Shown: positions 11,027 through 20,976 of the stretch, piece after piece
Layout: each line of letters begins with the position of its first letter
Position numbering within the stretch: the stretch's first letter is position 1
Origin: Chondrus crispus
Taxonomy: Eukaryota > Rhodophyta > Florideophyceae > Gigartinales > Gigartinaceae
Assembly (NCBI RefSeq): GCF_000350225.1
Contig: NW_005179298.1
Span: forward strand, 1 to 64,000
DNA length: 64,000 nucleotides
Direction of reading: 5' to 3'
Made by a program: the position numbers and the translations under genes
The notes under the pieces: generated by a model
Databases searched by the model: none
What the model saw: only the letters and a program-made list of their open reading frames with translations
Told to the model about the DNA's origin: nothing

Positions 11027-11202
11027 GTCCTGACCCACCACACATCTTCTTTTCTGGCAGTTTCATTTCCGCGAGTTGCGTGTTCGGTTGAAATCTCATG
11101 CACAGTAAGTGACGCCACTTCTGCCACAATCCTGACCCACCGCGCAACCTCTTTTCTGACAGTTTCATTTCCGCGAGTTGCGTGTTCGGTTGAAATCTCA
11201 TG
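11027..11202. repeat. Direct tandem repeat, period about 103 bp
   Basis: Two copies, roughly 11027-11100 and 11131-11202, share CCTGACCCACC at the start and TTCATTTCCGCGAGTTGCGT plus TTCGGTTGAAATCTCATG at the end, with few differences. Confidence 0.8.
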
Positions 11203-12197
11203 TGGAGACACGAGTGCGCTGCACACGTTGGGCAAGTGAGCGCTTTCTCTAGGCAATACCGTTTTGCGATTAGCTACAAAGCTTTAACGTACGTTCGCAC
11301 ATTCTCTAACACATTGAAAGTGTCGAAGAACTGTTCTGACCAATCCTCACAGCGTTCCTTGTCTCACTGCAGGTCAACCCGCCCATCGTCTAACTCAGGA
11401 TCAAGTAAGCCATCAGTACATGTAATGTGACCGTAACTGACCTCTCCTGTTATGTTTCTTGGCGTTGATTATTGTATTTAACGGAAGCGCAATGAACCAC
11501 TGCCGCGGTATTTCGGTATTTGGACGGGGTAGATGTAGTGTATGTAGCCGTAACAATACTCTTTGGTTGCTACAAATAAATGTGATGTGAACGCCGCTAG
11601 AACTGCTATCGGTTTCATCCTTCGGGATGGGACCGTTTCTGGACCAGCGCGGTGACATCACCTTTGCAAGAAAGGCACTGGACTAACATTTCATTGACTG
11701 AGAGTAGGTCGCGGCATTACGTCTAGTGCTGCATTGGGGCTGCGAATGGACACATGCTGTCATTGCCCTGGAGCAGCAAAACATAGTCGTCGGTGGCTGC
11801 GCAGATGCAGCGGTGATCATCGTCTCATCATTACCTCAATGTAACAAAGTTTGGCCCTGCAAGACCTACTCCGTGTGCAGCTCCAGCCAACCATCTACCG
11901 CCACGGGCCAGGTAGAGCCGCTGTGCCATAACTATGCTGCTTTCTAGCCAATGGCGTCATTGGTAAAACATGTGCAAAATCGCGACATGATATCAGCAAG
12001 CGTTGCTACATTTATGACACATTTTTTGCTGGCCCGGACCAAAATATTAGCGCAAATTTTTTCTTGCCTCAGATAGGCTGATTTGACCTTCCTGTGGGAG
12101 TACACATTTTTTTACACATTTCTCAAAATCTAGAAAATGTGCTCCCATTTCACGCCTGAAACTCGTGTGCACAAATTCCTCCCCTGACTGACGAGCA

Positions 12198-12226
12198 GTA
12201 ATCATGACCCCTGCGCTGTGGTTGCC
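12198..12226. repeat. 29-bp repeat B2 of the tyrosine-recombinase element
   Basis: Identical to 12568-12596. Together with the A repeats it gives the order B1-A2-B2 on the minus strand, with about 160 bp between A2 and B2 that has no second copy. Confidence 0.7.
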
Positions 12227-12386
12227 TCGTGACACCTCATTTTATTTAGGAGAAGTAAATTGAATAACTTGAACTATTGTGGTATCGAGGGTGAAATATT
12301 CTACGTGTTAAGGCCCTAATGGGCCTAACACACACAGAGAGCGGATAATGGCTGCCAGCGCAGCCGCAAGGGAAGGGAAGGGAGGG

Positions 12387-12572
12387 TAGAGAAGCGGATG
12401 ACTGGCTCTTCCGGTTCGCATGCCTGCGCGCCGACGGCAGATAATGTACGGTACTACTGCCACGCCGTCCTCTTGTCCACGTGTACAGCGTGCAATCGTG
12501 TCCAAGAGCAGGCGCGCAAGCATCGCGCGGCGTAGGTCATTACATGGTGATCCGTGGATACCTGACCGTAAT
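12387..12572. repeat. 186-bp repeat A2 (matches 37217-37402)
   Basis: Same orientation and length as 37217-37402 with roughly eight substitutions by eye. Lies downstream of the recombinase stop codon in element orientation. Confidence 0.8.
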
Positions 12573-12596
12573 CATGACCCCTGCGCTGTGGTTGCC
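12568..12596. repeat. 29-bp repeat B1 of the tyrosine-recombinase element
   Basis: Exact copy of 12198-12226, ending three bases from the recombinase stop and overlapping the edge of repeat A2. Confidence 0.7.
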
Positions 12597-12598
12597 AA

Positions 12599-12922
12599 TT
12601 ATGCGAGACTGGGCGGATGCCCAGCATTGCGCGTGAAGCGCGCAAAAAACAACCGTGCAGCAGGTGTGACGCTAGTCAGCGCGTCAAGATAATGGTGATG
12701 CACCACATCTTCAGTGTGGTGGTTAGCCAGACGCATGACGACCGGAAGCCGAACACCGGCCGCATAGGCGGCTGAGATTCCCCCACTTCGCAACGAGCGA
12801 GGTGTAAACTTTGTTCCGGCAGGCAGTCGCGTATGTTGGGTGAGTTCCCGCAACGTAGCCGATAATGATGAGGCGGATGCCGGTTCCGATAGCGTAGGGC
12901 CGCTGCCTGGGAATAGAATCGA
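12599..12922 (-). pseudogene. Tyrosine recombinase, C-terminal catalytic half (split by Gypsy insertion)
   Basis: YR proteins cut and rejoin the circular cDNA of DIRS-type elements at a target. This half shows FTPRSLRSGGISAAYAAGV (the HxxR region, here S-L-R) and LANHHTEDVVHHHYLDAL with the histidine and nucleophilic tyrosine near the end. The frame is open leftwards to the Gypsy insertion point: reading from 12922 gives SILFPGSGPTLSEPASASSL then LRELTQHTRLPAG. The same frame on the far side of the insertion ends VLLRRLVAAAPRDN, so the two halves join after removing the element and one copy of its 5-bp duplication. Confidence 0.75.
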
Positions 12923-12927
12923 GTAAT
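12923..12927. repeat. Target-site duplication, left copy (GTAAT)
   Basis: Immediately left of the 5' LTR; the right copy at 27784-27788 reads GTTAT, one mismatch. Confidence 0.55.
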
Positions 12928-13595
12928 GGTAGTATAACCCCCCCTGGGGCTTTATTTTAGATTAGATCAACTCAGAATCGGATCGGTTACTGTAAAGCTC
13001 GATGCTCTACAGTACCACCACGTGTACCCCCGAGTACAGGGGGCGCACGTGTACACGTGTACGCGCGGCACCGAAGAACGCACACACACGTGTACTGTCA
13101 GCCCCGATGGCTGACAGTATTACAGTGTCGACCGACCGCTACAGTACGTCGCTACAGTACATCAGTACTGTACTACTATGATAGGTTATTATGTACATTA
13201 AATATAGGGCGGACCGGCGGCGGTGGAGGAGGATAAGCACGGACTTGTCACCCACCGACCGTCAAGGTCCGACTTCCCGCTTATTCTAAGGTAGCGTTCG
13301 CTAACTACCTCAGAGCGGCACCGAGCGCGGGTTGAGGACGCGCGCGGTACGCCCACGAGCCGGCTCCGCCTCCGCCCGTCAGTACTGGATCGTCACCCAG
13401 TACCGCGCCGAGGCGTCGAGGCGTCGAACCGCTCGCGCGTACGGGCGTCCTCCCCGTTCCCGCTCTACCACGCTACCCGGGCCCGCTGCCCGGTGCCGTT
13501 AGCTGGTGTCCGGCTTCACCCCCGTCTTCCCGTTCGGACGGGGTCTACGTCGAGCTGTGCATACACCCCTCTCCGTTGGGGGTGTTTATGCTACA
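12928..13595 (+). repeat. 5' LTR of the Gypsy element
   Basis: Starts GGTAGTATAAC (the 3' copy has TGTAGTATAAC) and ends ATGCTACA. Matches 27115-27783 with about 12 substitutions and one base in a C-run. Rich in GTAC/TACAGTAC words and CACGTGTAC motifs. Confidence 0.9.
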
Positions 13596-13596
13596 G

Positions 13597-13610
13597 TGGT
13601 CTCCCGACCT
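13597..13610 (+). promoter_or_regulatory. Primer-binding site (TGGTCTCCCGACCT)
   Basis: Begins with TGG one base after the LTR's CA end, as expected for pairing with the CCA end of a tRNA primer. The tRNA cannot be named by eye. Confidence 0.55.
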
Positions 13611-13675
13611 AGAAGACCCTGGAGTCCGATCTCCGAGAAGACTTCCGCTTCCCTCCGCGAACCGATCGCGTCGAG

Positions 13676-14332
13676 ATGAGCCAAGAGTTCGAGCCCTCGA
13701 TCCGCTCCGAAGCGGCGGATCTGAGTCCGGCCGCTGTGCAGTCCCCATCCGCCCCGTCGGGCGACGGCGACGCAGGTCCTCGTGACCGCGAACCGTCGCT
13801 CGGTTCCTCCGAGGAAGGAGCGGCGGCGATGTTCGAACGCATAGCCGAATACATCGAGGAAGTCCGTACTTCCCCTCGGATCGATGTATCGGACCATGTA
13901 TACACTCGATGTATAGCCGAACTCCGCTCCCTGCGTGAAGGGAGGTTCGATAGAGTGACGCAGTCCTTAGAGAATCTCCGAGCACTGATCGACGGGTTAC
14001 ACTCGCGGGTAGTGCTCGTCGAAGACTCCCGTTTCACCTCGCCCGGACCGTCCGGGCAAGGTCGCCCTGAGAGGCCGACCTCGGTGAGACGACCCGAGGA
14101 CCGAACCTCTCCGTCCGCAGAGCAATTGGGTGCGTTCGCGCACCTCTCCGCTGAGCTCGACGCCACTCGTCGGCGTGCCCGTGACATGGAACGTACCATG
14201 GCCGAAAGGCTACCCGGTGCCCCTCGAGAGGGCCCGGTGGTACCGTACCTCCGAGTGCCGCCGCCCCCGAAGGTTGGCGTCCGACTGGTGCCGCTACCAG
14301 TCGGACGGCAGAAGGAAGCCGTCCTCCGATAG
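13676..14332 (+). CDS. Gag-like N-terminal ORF of the Gypsy element (218 aa)
   Basis: First ORF after the primer-binding site, ATG at 13676. It encodes an acidic, serine/proline-rich head (MSQEFEPSIRSEAADL) and helical stretches such as MFERIAEYIEEVRTS and LSAELDATRRRARDMERT that may coil. No conserved domain was recognised. It stops at 14332; sequence beyond it, in another frame, continues toward the gag ORF at 14524 with one TAG between. So it may be the N-terminal part of Gag separated by mutation, or a separate small ORF ahead of Gag. Confidence 0.5.
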   Translation: MSQEFEPSIRSEAADLSPAAVQSPSAPSGDGDAGPRDREPSLGSSEEGAAAMFERIAEYIEEVRTSPRIDVSDHVYTRCIAELRSLREGRFDRVTQSLENLRALIDGLHSRVVLVEDSRFTSPGPSGQGRPERPTSVRRPEDRTSPSAEQLGAFAHLSAELDATRRRARDMERTMAERLPGAPREGPVVPYLRVPPPPKVGVRLVPLPVGRQKEAVLR

Positions 14333-14523
14333 ACGCGAACTTTGCGTCTGAGACCCAAGCCTTGCCGCCTATCGCCGGAAGTAGGCGACAAGTGGACCGC
14401 GTATCGTACGCGGACGAACAGGACCGTGGAGGAGCCGCCCGCGGATCCGGAGAACCGATGTTCTCCGTCGATCCCCGCTGGGGCGGCTACCCGCCGGCGA
14501 GTTAGGCCGAGCATCCAGGTCCG

Positions 14524-16095
14524 GTGGACGTCCGTACGATACCGGTTACCTCCTTCGGCACGCTGGGTCCCGCTGAACCCGGGCTCGAGCCGGTACATAC
14601 GATGATCCAGGAATTCAGCGCCGTTGCTGACTATCGTATGTACCGCTTGAATAACACCTCGAGGCTCGTTACCTCGGGTGACGCGGGACGGATCGCGAAG
14701 TACGTCCAACGCTGTCGTAGGATCCGTCCCACGATGCGCAGCTTCGACGGTACCGACCCGATCCAGCTGCTGCCGTTTTTGAAGGATATCCGAATCACCT
14801 TCAACTCGCAACACCTGACCGAAGGTGTTGCCGTACGAGTCCTCGCGCACTTCCTCGAGCGCGACGCGGAGCGCCTGTATACGAGTTATACGATGCGCGG
14901 CCTCCGCGCCGGCCAGCTCAATGACGACGTGAGCTGGCCGGGGCTCGTGAATCAATTCTTAAAACGCCACCTCACGGACGACGTGTTAGGTGAAGCGTAC
15001 CACGCTGTCGCTACGGCGCGACAGCAATCGCATGAGACGGAAAGCACGTTTGCTGACCGACTCGAGACTGCCGCGTTCCGATGCACGGCAGTCTTCTCCG
15101 AACAGTCCCTCGCGCACTACTTCGTGCGGGGACTTGCACCGGCAACCCGTGCCGCAGTATCCGAAACTGTGCAAAGGCTGCCAGGCAGTCAGAAGACCGA
15201 TCTTCCGACCATCCGCCGTATCGCCACGGCGGAAGGTACAACGTACCGCGCCCGGCGCGGTTTACCTCTGCCGGATTCGAAACCGGCAGGGAGGGCTGGC
15301 AGGACTACGAAGTCCGCCGCGACAAGTTCGCCCGCCTCGACCCTCCATATTGGGGAGGATGAGTGGCAGGCCGACCCTGTCCTCATTACGCAAGGAGCAG
15401 GGCCCGTGGGGGCACGAAACCCCTCACCGATGTCGACTGGAACGACGTCGAGTTACGCGACCGCATTCGCGGCCACTCCGAGAGTGGCAAGGGGCACGGA
15501 CCCCCGCGTCGCCGAGCTCGATATCTCGAGTCGAGATAAGGGAAGCGCCTCGCCTCGCGTGCCCCTCCTCACCGATGAGGAGGCGCGGCACGCGGCGACC
15601 TTCGCCTCAACGGACGGCAGCGCGTACGTGTGCTGGCTATGCCGTACGTACGGGCATGCCATGTACGCGTGCCCGTTCCTGTCGCCGGAACAACGAATGT
15701 TCACGGCGTACAGGAACTACCGCTACCAGATGGAGACGCGCCCCGGTGCGCGTAATCTCCTCCGGCAGGCGGCGGGCGAGGGCCGTCCCCCGCGTCAAGG
15801 TTTCCCGAACCGAACGGGTGGGGGCGCACGCTTCGCCCCCCGTGGAGGCGGGTACCGTCGTAACGAAGTCGATCGTCGGGATCGACCCGCCTATCGCCAT
15901 GCGGACACAAGGTACCCGCGCCAAGGAGAGAGAGGGGACCGAGACCGTTCTCGGTTACCCCAGCAGGTACAAAATGCGATAATGTACCTGCAAGACTGGG
16001 TAGAGGATCCGTACCCTCTACCCACGGAGGGTCACCAAGGAGGGCCGACTCGCTTCGTCCCCCATATCCTGCGACGACCGGACGCCGCAGGTTAA
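14524..16095 (+). CDS. Gag with CCHC zinc knuckle (523 aa)
   Basis: Gag packages the RNA in the virus-like particle. Residues about 75-230 resemble the Ty3/Gypsy capsid region: MRSFDGTDPIQLLPFLKDIR...LERDAERLYTSYTMRG, then VNQFLKRHLTDDVLGEA and the QQSHETESTFADRLETAA helix. A zinc knuckle CWLCRTYGHAMYAC (C-x2-C-x4-H-x4-C) begins at residue 370, followed by an Arg/Gly-rich tail that would bind nucleic acid. The first in-frame ATG was taken; a TAG lies about 25 codons upstream, so whether the mature protein includes the preceding ORF is unclear. The stop at 16093-16095 precedes the protease frame, which is offset by one base. Confidence 0.8.
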   Translation: MDVRTIPVTSFGTLGPAEPGLEPVHTMIQEFSAVADYRMYRLNNTSRLVTSGDAGRIAKYVQRCRRIRPTMRSFDGTDPIQLLPFLKDIRITFNSQHLTEGVAVRVLAHFLERDAERLYTSYTMRGLRAGQLNDDVSWPGLVNQFLKRHLTDDVLGEAYHAVATARQQSHETESTFADRLETAAFRCTAVFSEQSLAHYFVRGLAPATRAAVSETVQRLPGSQKTDLPTIRRIATAEGTTYRARRGLPLPDSKPAGRAGRTTKSAATSSPASTLHIGEDEWQADPVLITQGAGPVGARNPSPMSTGTTSSYATAFAATPRVARGTDPRVAELDISSRDKGSASPRVPLLTDEEARHAATFASTDGSAYVCWLCRTYGHAMYACPFLSPEQRMFTAYRNYRYQMETRPGARNLLRQAAGEGRPPRQGFPNRTGGGARFAPRGGGYRRNEVDRRDRPAYRHADTRYPRQGERGDRDRSRLPQQVQNAIMYLQDWVEDPYPLPTEGHQGGPTRFVPHILRRPDAAG

Positions 16096-16385
16096 GGCCC
16101 GGAAGTACCCGAGTACTTCGCCAAGGCCGCCGAGCCGCAGTGGGGGAATCGTCCCGACCCACGCGACCGGCTACCGGAAGAAGACCTGGCCGTCGATAGC
16201 CAGGAGGTTAGCTCCAATAGCACGGGTAGTTCGAAAAAAGGGTAAAGACGGTTACGTACAGGCGGTCGCGTGAGCCGTCTTTTCCCCACGAACTAGACCC
16301 GACCCCGCGTGCTCGCCAAGGACACGGGGGGTATTGTCCGATAATACATCCCTCGCTACCGGAGGCGAGCACGGGAGCTCCTGTA

Positions 16386-17219
16386 ATGCCGATACAGGAG
16401 GGAGCGCCCGCCGAGGCCTCCGAAGGCCCGACGTTAGGAGGACAGGACACCAGGACAGCCGACGTCCCGGTGAGGCGTACCGATGGCGACGGGGGCAACG
16501 ACGACCGAAAAGATTCGGTCGACCCCCTGACTCCCGCGAGCCCAAGGCCGCCGGAGAAGGGTCCGTGTCGTACGGACTCGAACGATCCGAGGGGCGTCAC
16601 TGATCCGCGGACGCCCCAAGAAAGGGGGAGAAGGAAACGCAAGCGGGGCCAGCACCGAAACCGAAGGCCCCGGCGGAACGACCTCACCGATAAGTTCGCC
16701 CCGAAGGTTGTCGACGGCGTCATTTGCCTTATGAAGTCGAAGATTTACAACGTCCTCGACTCGATAGCCACAGAGGGAAATGCGTTTAAACCCCGCACGA
16801 TCGCCGTTGATACGTGCTCGGGGTATAATCTGGTGAGGAAGGCCGACCTTCCCCCCGATTGGACGCGTTACGTCGTGCACGACGCACATCTGCCACGACT
16901 GGCAGGCGCGAATAGCAACGCCCTCAAGCTTTCGGCCGTCGTCCGCCTAGCCGTGTGGTTGAGGAACACGGTGTTCCGAATTCCGTTCGTAGTTGCGGAC
17001 CAGCTCGCCGTGCCGGTCCTCCTCGGCACGGCCTTCATCGATACGCACGTGCGATGTATCGACATCGAAGCCCAACGAATGGAGCTACGCCAAGGCGGTT
17101 CCGTCGCCATAGTCGACGGAAAGGGGGAGTCGACTCCCCCTACCAGGCGACACGGGCCACACACGGGTCGGCCAGACGTACGCGAGGAGGCCCCGCAAGC
17201 GATCCGAATCGCCCGCTGA
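16386..17219 (+). CDS. Retropepsin (aspartic protease) ORF (277 aa)
   Basis: Cleaves Gag-Pol. After a charged, proline-rich leader, residues ~135-150 read RTIAVDTCSGYNLV, matching the D-T/S-G active-site segment but with Cys inserted where DTGxG is usual. VPVLLGTAFIDTHV near residue 215 is the conserved ILG-type strand before the C-terminal helix. The ORF is in the same frame as pol, separated by one TGA at 17217-17219 and 15 nt before the next ATG. That could be a readthrough site or a mutation. Confidence 0.65.
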   Translation: MPIQEGAPAEASEGPTLGGQDTRTADVPVRRTDGDGGNDDRKDSVDPLTPASPRPPEKGPCRTDSNDPRGVTDPRTPQERGRRKRKRGQHRNRRPRRNDLTDKFAPKVVDGVICLMKSKIYNVLDSIATEGNAFKPRTIAVDTCSGYNLVRKADLPPDWTRYVVHDAHLPRLAGANSNALKLSAVVRLAVWLRNTVFRIPFVVADQLAVPVLLGTAFIDTHVRCIDIEAQRMELRQGGSVAIVDGKGESTPPTRRHGPHTGRPDVREEAPQAIRIAR

Positions 17220-17234
17220 GTTACCATCCCCGCG

Positions 17235-19955
17235 ATGTCACAAGCCCGCGTGCGTGCGACAACCGCGGGGAGGGGCCTCGTGTTCCTGGAACCCAAGCCC
17301 TCACTCCAACACCGACATGGAGTGAGGCTGACAAATGGCGTCGCGGAGGTCCTACCGAATCAGACCTTCGACGTCATCGTCGCGAATTTCTCACGACGAG
17401 AAAAGAGGCTTCCGAAGCACACCGTCGTGGGATACGCGAAGCGCAACCCCCTCGCGATCCTCACTCCCGAACGTAAGGTCGCCGAGGGGATCGCGCACGC
17501 GCTACACCTGACCGACTTCACCGATCAAGTCGGTGGGGTAGGAGTTGGCCGATCCAACTCCGACGATAAGACCACCGCCGGGGGCAGGGGGGTCGACCCG
17601 GACGAACGGTCACCTTTATGCCAACCGACGGCGAGGAGTACTGTACTCCACCAGCAAAAGGATCCCGAAAATCCACCAATGGATTGGGAAAAGGAGATCG
17701 ACCTGTCATACATCGACGATGACAAGCTCCGTGGCCACGTACTCGAGATGCTCCGTAAGCACTCGAGTCTGTGGAGCGGTGCGCTTGGAACGATCCAAGC
17801 CACGGAGCACCGCATTCCCCTCGACCCGGGAACGAAACCGATTCGTTCTATTTCTTATCGGAAGGGCCCGGCCATGCGCGAAATGGTCGCGAAGGACGTC
17901 AACAAGATGTTGAACGCAGGGGTTATCGAACCCGCGAGCACCGAGTGGGCGTCCCCCGTGGTGCTCGTACCGAAGAAAGACGGCTCTCTTCGGTTCTGCG
18001 TGGACTACCGGCGTCTCAACGCGAAGACGGCAGCGGATTCGTATCCGCTGCCACGGATGGACGACTGCATCGACTCGTTAGGAGATGCAGCCGTCTTCAC
18101 CACGCTGGACTGCAATTCCGGTTATTGGCAGATCCCGGTCGCTCCGGAAGACCGGGATAAGACCACGTTTACGACGCACATGGGCACGTTTCGCCACTTG
18201 CGCATGCGGTTTGGACTCGAAGGGGCACCGGTCACCATCCAACGTGCGCTCGACATAATACTCTCCGGAGTCCGCTGGCAAATATGCCTCGTCTATCTCG
18301 ACGACGTGATCGTGTTCTCCCGTACGCACGGAGAACACGCGAGGCATCTCGATACCGTCTTGAGCTTACTGCGGAGTTCCGGTATCTCCCTTAAGCTCAA
18401 GAAGTGCAGCTTCTTCCGACCGAAGGTGCACTACCTGGGGCACGTCATCTCCCCAGGCAAGTTGAGCGTGGCCGATACGGCGGCCGACGCTTTCAAGACG
18501 TTCACGTTCCTGAGGACGTTGACGCAAGTGCGCTCGTTCCTCGGGGCGTGTAACGTATACCGCCGATTCGTTAAGGGGTTCGCTAAGATTGCGCGTCCTC
18601 TGACCGACATGACGCGCAAGGATTCGGATCCCAATTTCTATAACCCCACGGAGCTGCAACTTCAGGCGTTCGAGAACCTTAAGAAGTGCATGATCGCTCC
18701 GCCGATCCTCGCGTTGCTCCGGCACGGTCGTCTGTACATGATAGACACCGACGCGAGTGCCTACCAACTCGGCTGCACCTTACTTCAGGAGCACGAAGAG
18801 CCCAACGACTGGCGCCCCGTGGGGTATTGGTCGTACTCACTGTCCGATAGTGAGCGCAACTACAGCGCTACCGAACGCGAGTGCTTTGCCGTAGTGTGGG
18901 CCGTCCGCACACTACGGCCGTACGTAGAAGGCACGAAGTTCACCGTACGGACGGACCATGACGCCCTCCGGTGGCTCATGTCCCTCACCGAGAGTTCCGG
19001 AAGACTCACCCGGTGGCGGCTACGTCTGGCTGAATACGATTTCACCATTCAGTACCGCCCCGGACGCGTGCATCAGGTGCCCGATGCCCTGTCACGACTC
19101 GTGTCGCCGAAGATCGCCGATGAACCTCGCCCCACCGTCGAGGTGGATGACGACATCCCCACTTTCGACGGGGGCACGACAGTTCGAGATGTATCGAACG
19201 AGCTCGCAGACCACGCTTGTACCGCGAGCTGTGATCGCCAGGCCGTCCATGTCTTCGTGACGACACGGAACCAAGCTGAAGCCCGGACAAGGTCGCGCGT
19301 ACGGACGCGCGACGAACCGCGAGGAGACGAGGAGGCCCCCGCTCTCCAAGGACCCAATTCGTTTTGGGAGGAGAACGACGAGTTCGACGCCGCCGACATC
19401 CAGCGCGCCGAAGACCCCGATGCTGGCGCGCTCGACTCCCCGGTCGCCCCACCGCAGGACGACCTCCCGGCCCCTCTTACGATAGAGGAGATAGCCGAGG
19501 AGCAACGCGTGGATGACTTCTGCCAAACCGTTTTGGCACGACAGTCAGAGTCCCGGGACTCCGCGTTCTTCGAGGACCACCAAGGGGTGCTCAAGCGGAG
19601 ACACCCCTTCGACCCTGATATCGTACAGGTGGTGGTACCTCGGACGCTCCGCGCCAGGCTCCTTCGCCTGTGCCACAACCCGGCCATCGCGGGGCACCCG
19701 GGCCAGAACCGTATGTACTACGCACTTCGACGCGAGTACTACTGGCCCAACCTGGCTGCAGACGTCGCAGCCACGGTGCGAGGGTGTCGAACCTGCGCGA
19801 TGAACCGGGGTGAAGCTGAGGAAACATCTCAACCGATTGAGGTTGTTTCCAGCTACGAGGCCCCTCGAGAGCCTCGCCATCGACATCTTCGGTCCGCTCC
19901 CCAAGACGAAGACAGGAAAACGGTTCCTGCTCGTGATTACGGACCGCTTCAGTAA
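17235..19955 (+). CDS. Pol: reverse transcriptase, RNase H and integrase zinc domain (906 aa, ends at a frameshift)
   Basis: Copies the RNA into DNA. Domains in order: RT from about residue 200 (STEWASPVVLVPKKDGSLRF, FTTLDCNSGYWQI, catalytic YLDDVIVF at residue 354, LKLKKCSFF, FLGACNVYRRFVKGF); RNase H from about residue 500 (IDTDASAYQLG, SATERECFAVVWAV, RTDHDALRWL, HQVPDALSRL); integrase HHCC zinc finger near residues 812-860 (CHNPAIAGHPGQNRMYYALR ... CRTCAMN). The frame then drifts into out-of-frame sequence after VVSSYEAP and stops at 19955. One base near 19860-19870 moves to the integrase core ORF. All RT/RH catalytic residues seem present. Confidence 0.9.
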   Translation: MSQARVRATTAGRGLVFLEPKPSLQHRHGVRLTNGVAEVLPNQTFDVIVANFSRREKRLPKHTVVGYAKRNPLAILTPERKVAEGIAHALHLTDFTDQVGGVGVGRSNSDDKTTAGGRGVDPDERSPLCQPTARSTVLHQQKDPENPPMDWEKEIDLSYIDDDKLRGHVLEMLRKHSSLWSGALGTIQATEHRIPLDPGTKPIRSISYRKGPAMREMVAKDVNKMLNAGVIEPASTEWASPVVLVPKKDGSLRFCVDYRRLNAKTAADSYPLPRMDDCIDSLGDAAVFTTLDCNSGYWQIPVAPEDRDKTTFTTHMGTFRHLRMRFGLEGAPVTIQRALDIILSGVRWQICLVYLDDVIVFSRTHGEHARHLDTVLSLLRSSGISLKLKKCSFFRPKVHYLGHVISPGKLSVADTAADAFKTFTFLRTLTQVRSFLGACNVYRRFVKGFAKIARPLTDMTRKDSDPNFYNPTELQLQAFENLKKCMIAPPILALLRHGRLYMIDTDASAYQLGCTLLQEHEEPNDWRPVGYWSYSLSDSERNYSATERECFAVVWAVRTLRPYVEGTKFTVRTDHDALRWLMSLTESSGRLTRWRLRLAEYDFTIQYRPGRVHQVPDALSRLVSPKIADEPRPTVEVDDDIPTFDGGTTVRDVSNELADHACTASCDRQAVHVFVTTRNQAEARTRSRVRTRDEPRGDEEAPALQGPNSFWEENDEFDAADIQRAEDPDAGALDSPVAPPQDDLPAPLTIEEIAEEQRVDDFCQTVLARQSESRDSAFFEDHQGVLKRRHPFDPDIVQVVVPRTLRARLLRLCHNPAIAGHPGQNRMYYALRREYYWPNLAADVAATVRGCRTCAMNRGEAEETSQPIEVVSSYEAPREPRHRHLRSAPQDEDRKTVPARDYGPLQ

Positions 19956-20967
19956 GCTAACGCAAGTTGTTGCGCTCCGCACGATAACAGCGCACATGGT
20001 CGCAGTTGCGTTCTGCAACTCGTGGGTGTTCAAGTATGGCGTCCCTAGCACGTTGCTTTCGGACAACGGCCCTCAGTTTAATGCCAAGTTCTTCCACAGT
20101 ACGTGCCGGGTTCTGGGGATAACGAACTTGTACACTTCGGCGTACCATCCCCAGACGAACGGGCAAGTCGAGCGATATAACCGAACAATCGCCTCGATGC
20201 TGAGGAACTACGTGGGTGAACACCAGGACGACTGGGATGTGTACGTGGGGCCGCTTACGTATGCGTACAACTCCCACGTACATCGCACCACGCGCACCAC
20301 GCCGTTTGAGCTCGTGCTCAGCAGGCCACCGCCGGAGTTCTCTCTCCGACGGGCGGACGGCGACGCGCCCCCTTCCGATAGGGGGGACCAACGTGCCGAG
20401 TTCCTCAAGACCTTGGATTCGACTATCCAGAAGGCCTACGGGAGCCTGCGTCGCACGCAGGCTCGCTACAAGCGCGACTTCGATAAGTGCATACGACGTA
20501 TTAATTCCCGGCTCCGTCCCGGAGAATACGTATATCTCAACCCCACCGATGGGGCTAAGACATCGAACAAGCTTGCCTCGCCCGCTGTCGGACCCTACCG
20601 CGTGCTCGCCAATGACCACCGAACCATCACGATCGATCGTGATGGGATCACCGAGCGAGTCTCCGCCGACCGCTGCGTGTACGCGCCGTCTCTGATAGAC
20701 GCGCCACGAGCAAGTACGACGACCCCGCGGGACCTCGCCGATAAGGTCACCGCGGGAACGCAGTATACCGTCGAACGGCTACTGAGACATCGAGTCATGG
20801 AAGACGGAACTACGGAGTTCCTCATCAAGTGGGCGGATTACGACGGGCCCCCTTGGACTGCGCGGACTCACGTTCCGGAGGAGTTGGTGTCTCGTTACGC
20901 CCAACGCCTCCGGAGACGTACCGGCAGAGACCTCACCCAAACCGTGAACGCGGACGTTCATGCTTAA
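19810..20967 (+). CDS. Pol continuation: integrase DDE core plus chromodomain
   Basis: Inserts the cDNA into the genome; the chromodomain probably directs it to marked chromatin. Homology begins at LESLAIDIFGPLP (about 19866), not at the first ATG. Catalytic D (AIDIFGP), D (LLSDNGPQF) and E (NGQVERYNRT) are all present. A GPY/F-like stretch follows (SPAVGPYRVL). The C-terminus holds a chromodomain at about residues 318-370: YTVERLLRHRVMEDG, FLIKWADYDGPPWT. That places the element among the chromodomain Gypsy group. A +1 offset relative to the preceding frame is needed for a full Pol. Confidence 0.88.
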   Translation: MKLRKHLNRLRLFPATRPLESLAIDIFGPLPKTKTGKRFLLVITDRFSKLTQVVALRTITAHMVAVAFCNSWVFKYGVPSTLLSDNGPQFNAKFFHSTCRVLGITNLYTSAYHPQTNGQVERYNRTIASMLRNYVGEHQDDWDVYVGPLTYAYNSHVHRTTRTTPFELVLSRPPPEFSLRRADGDAPPSDRGDQRAEFLKTLDSTIQKAYGSLRRTQARYKRDFDKCIRRINSRLRPGEYVYLNPTDGAKTSNKLASPAVGPYRVLANDHRTITIDRDGITERVSADRCVYAPSLIDAPRASTTTPRDLADKVTAGTQYTVERLLRHRVMEDGTTEFLIKWADYDGPPWTARTHVPEELVSRYAQRLRRRTGRDLTQTVNADVHA

Positions 20968-20976
20968 GGGGGGGGC
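20946..20976 (+). repeat. Internal copy of the PPT-like end sequence
   Basis: The pol stop is followed by a G8 run. This segment (CGCGGACGT ... GCTTAAGGGGGGGG) closely matches 27081-27111 next to the 3' LTR, so the 6.1 kb in between is bracketed by a direct repeat. Confidence 0.7.

Larger units (their letters stand above)
10560..12197. other. Non-coding stretch with palindrome and direct repeat
   Basis: No recognisable gene. It probably includes the right end of the transposon relic and spacer before the retroelement stack. The palindrome at 10940-10971 and the repeat at 11027-11202 are listed separately. Confidence 0.35.

Noticed and set aside
11027..11202. CRISPR-like array
   Set aside because: Only two long copies with variable arms, in a eukaryotic genome; a plain tandem duplication.
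12928..13595. 5' LTR as part of the DIRS-type element
   Set aside because: It has a near-identical partner at 27115-27783, TG/CA-type ends and a flanking 5-bp repeat, so it belongs to the Gypsy element.
13609..14955. 448-codon minus-strand frame opposite gag
   Set aside because: Arginine/serine-rich shadow of gag caused by GC-rich third positions; no motif.
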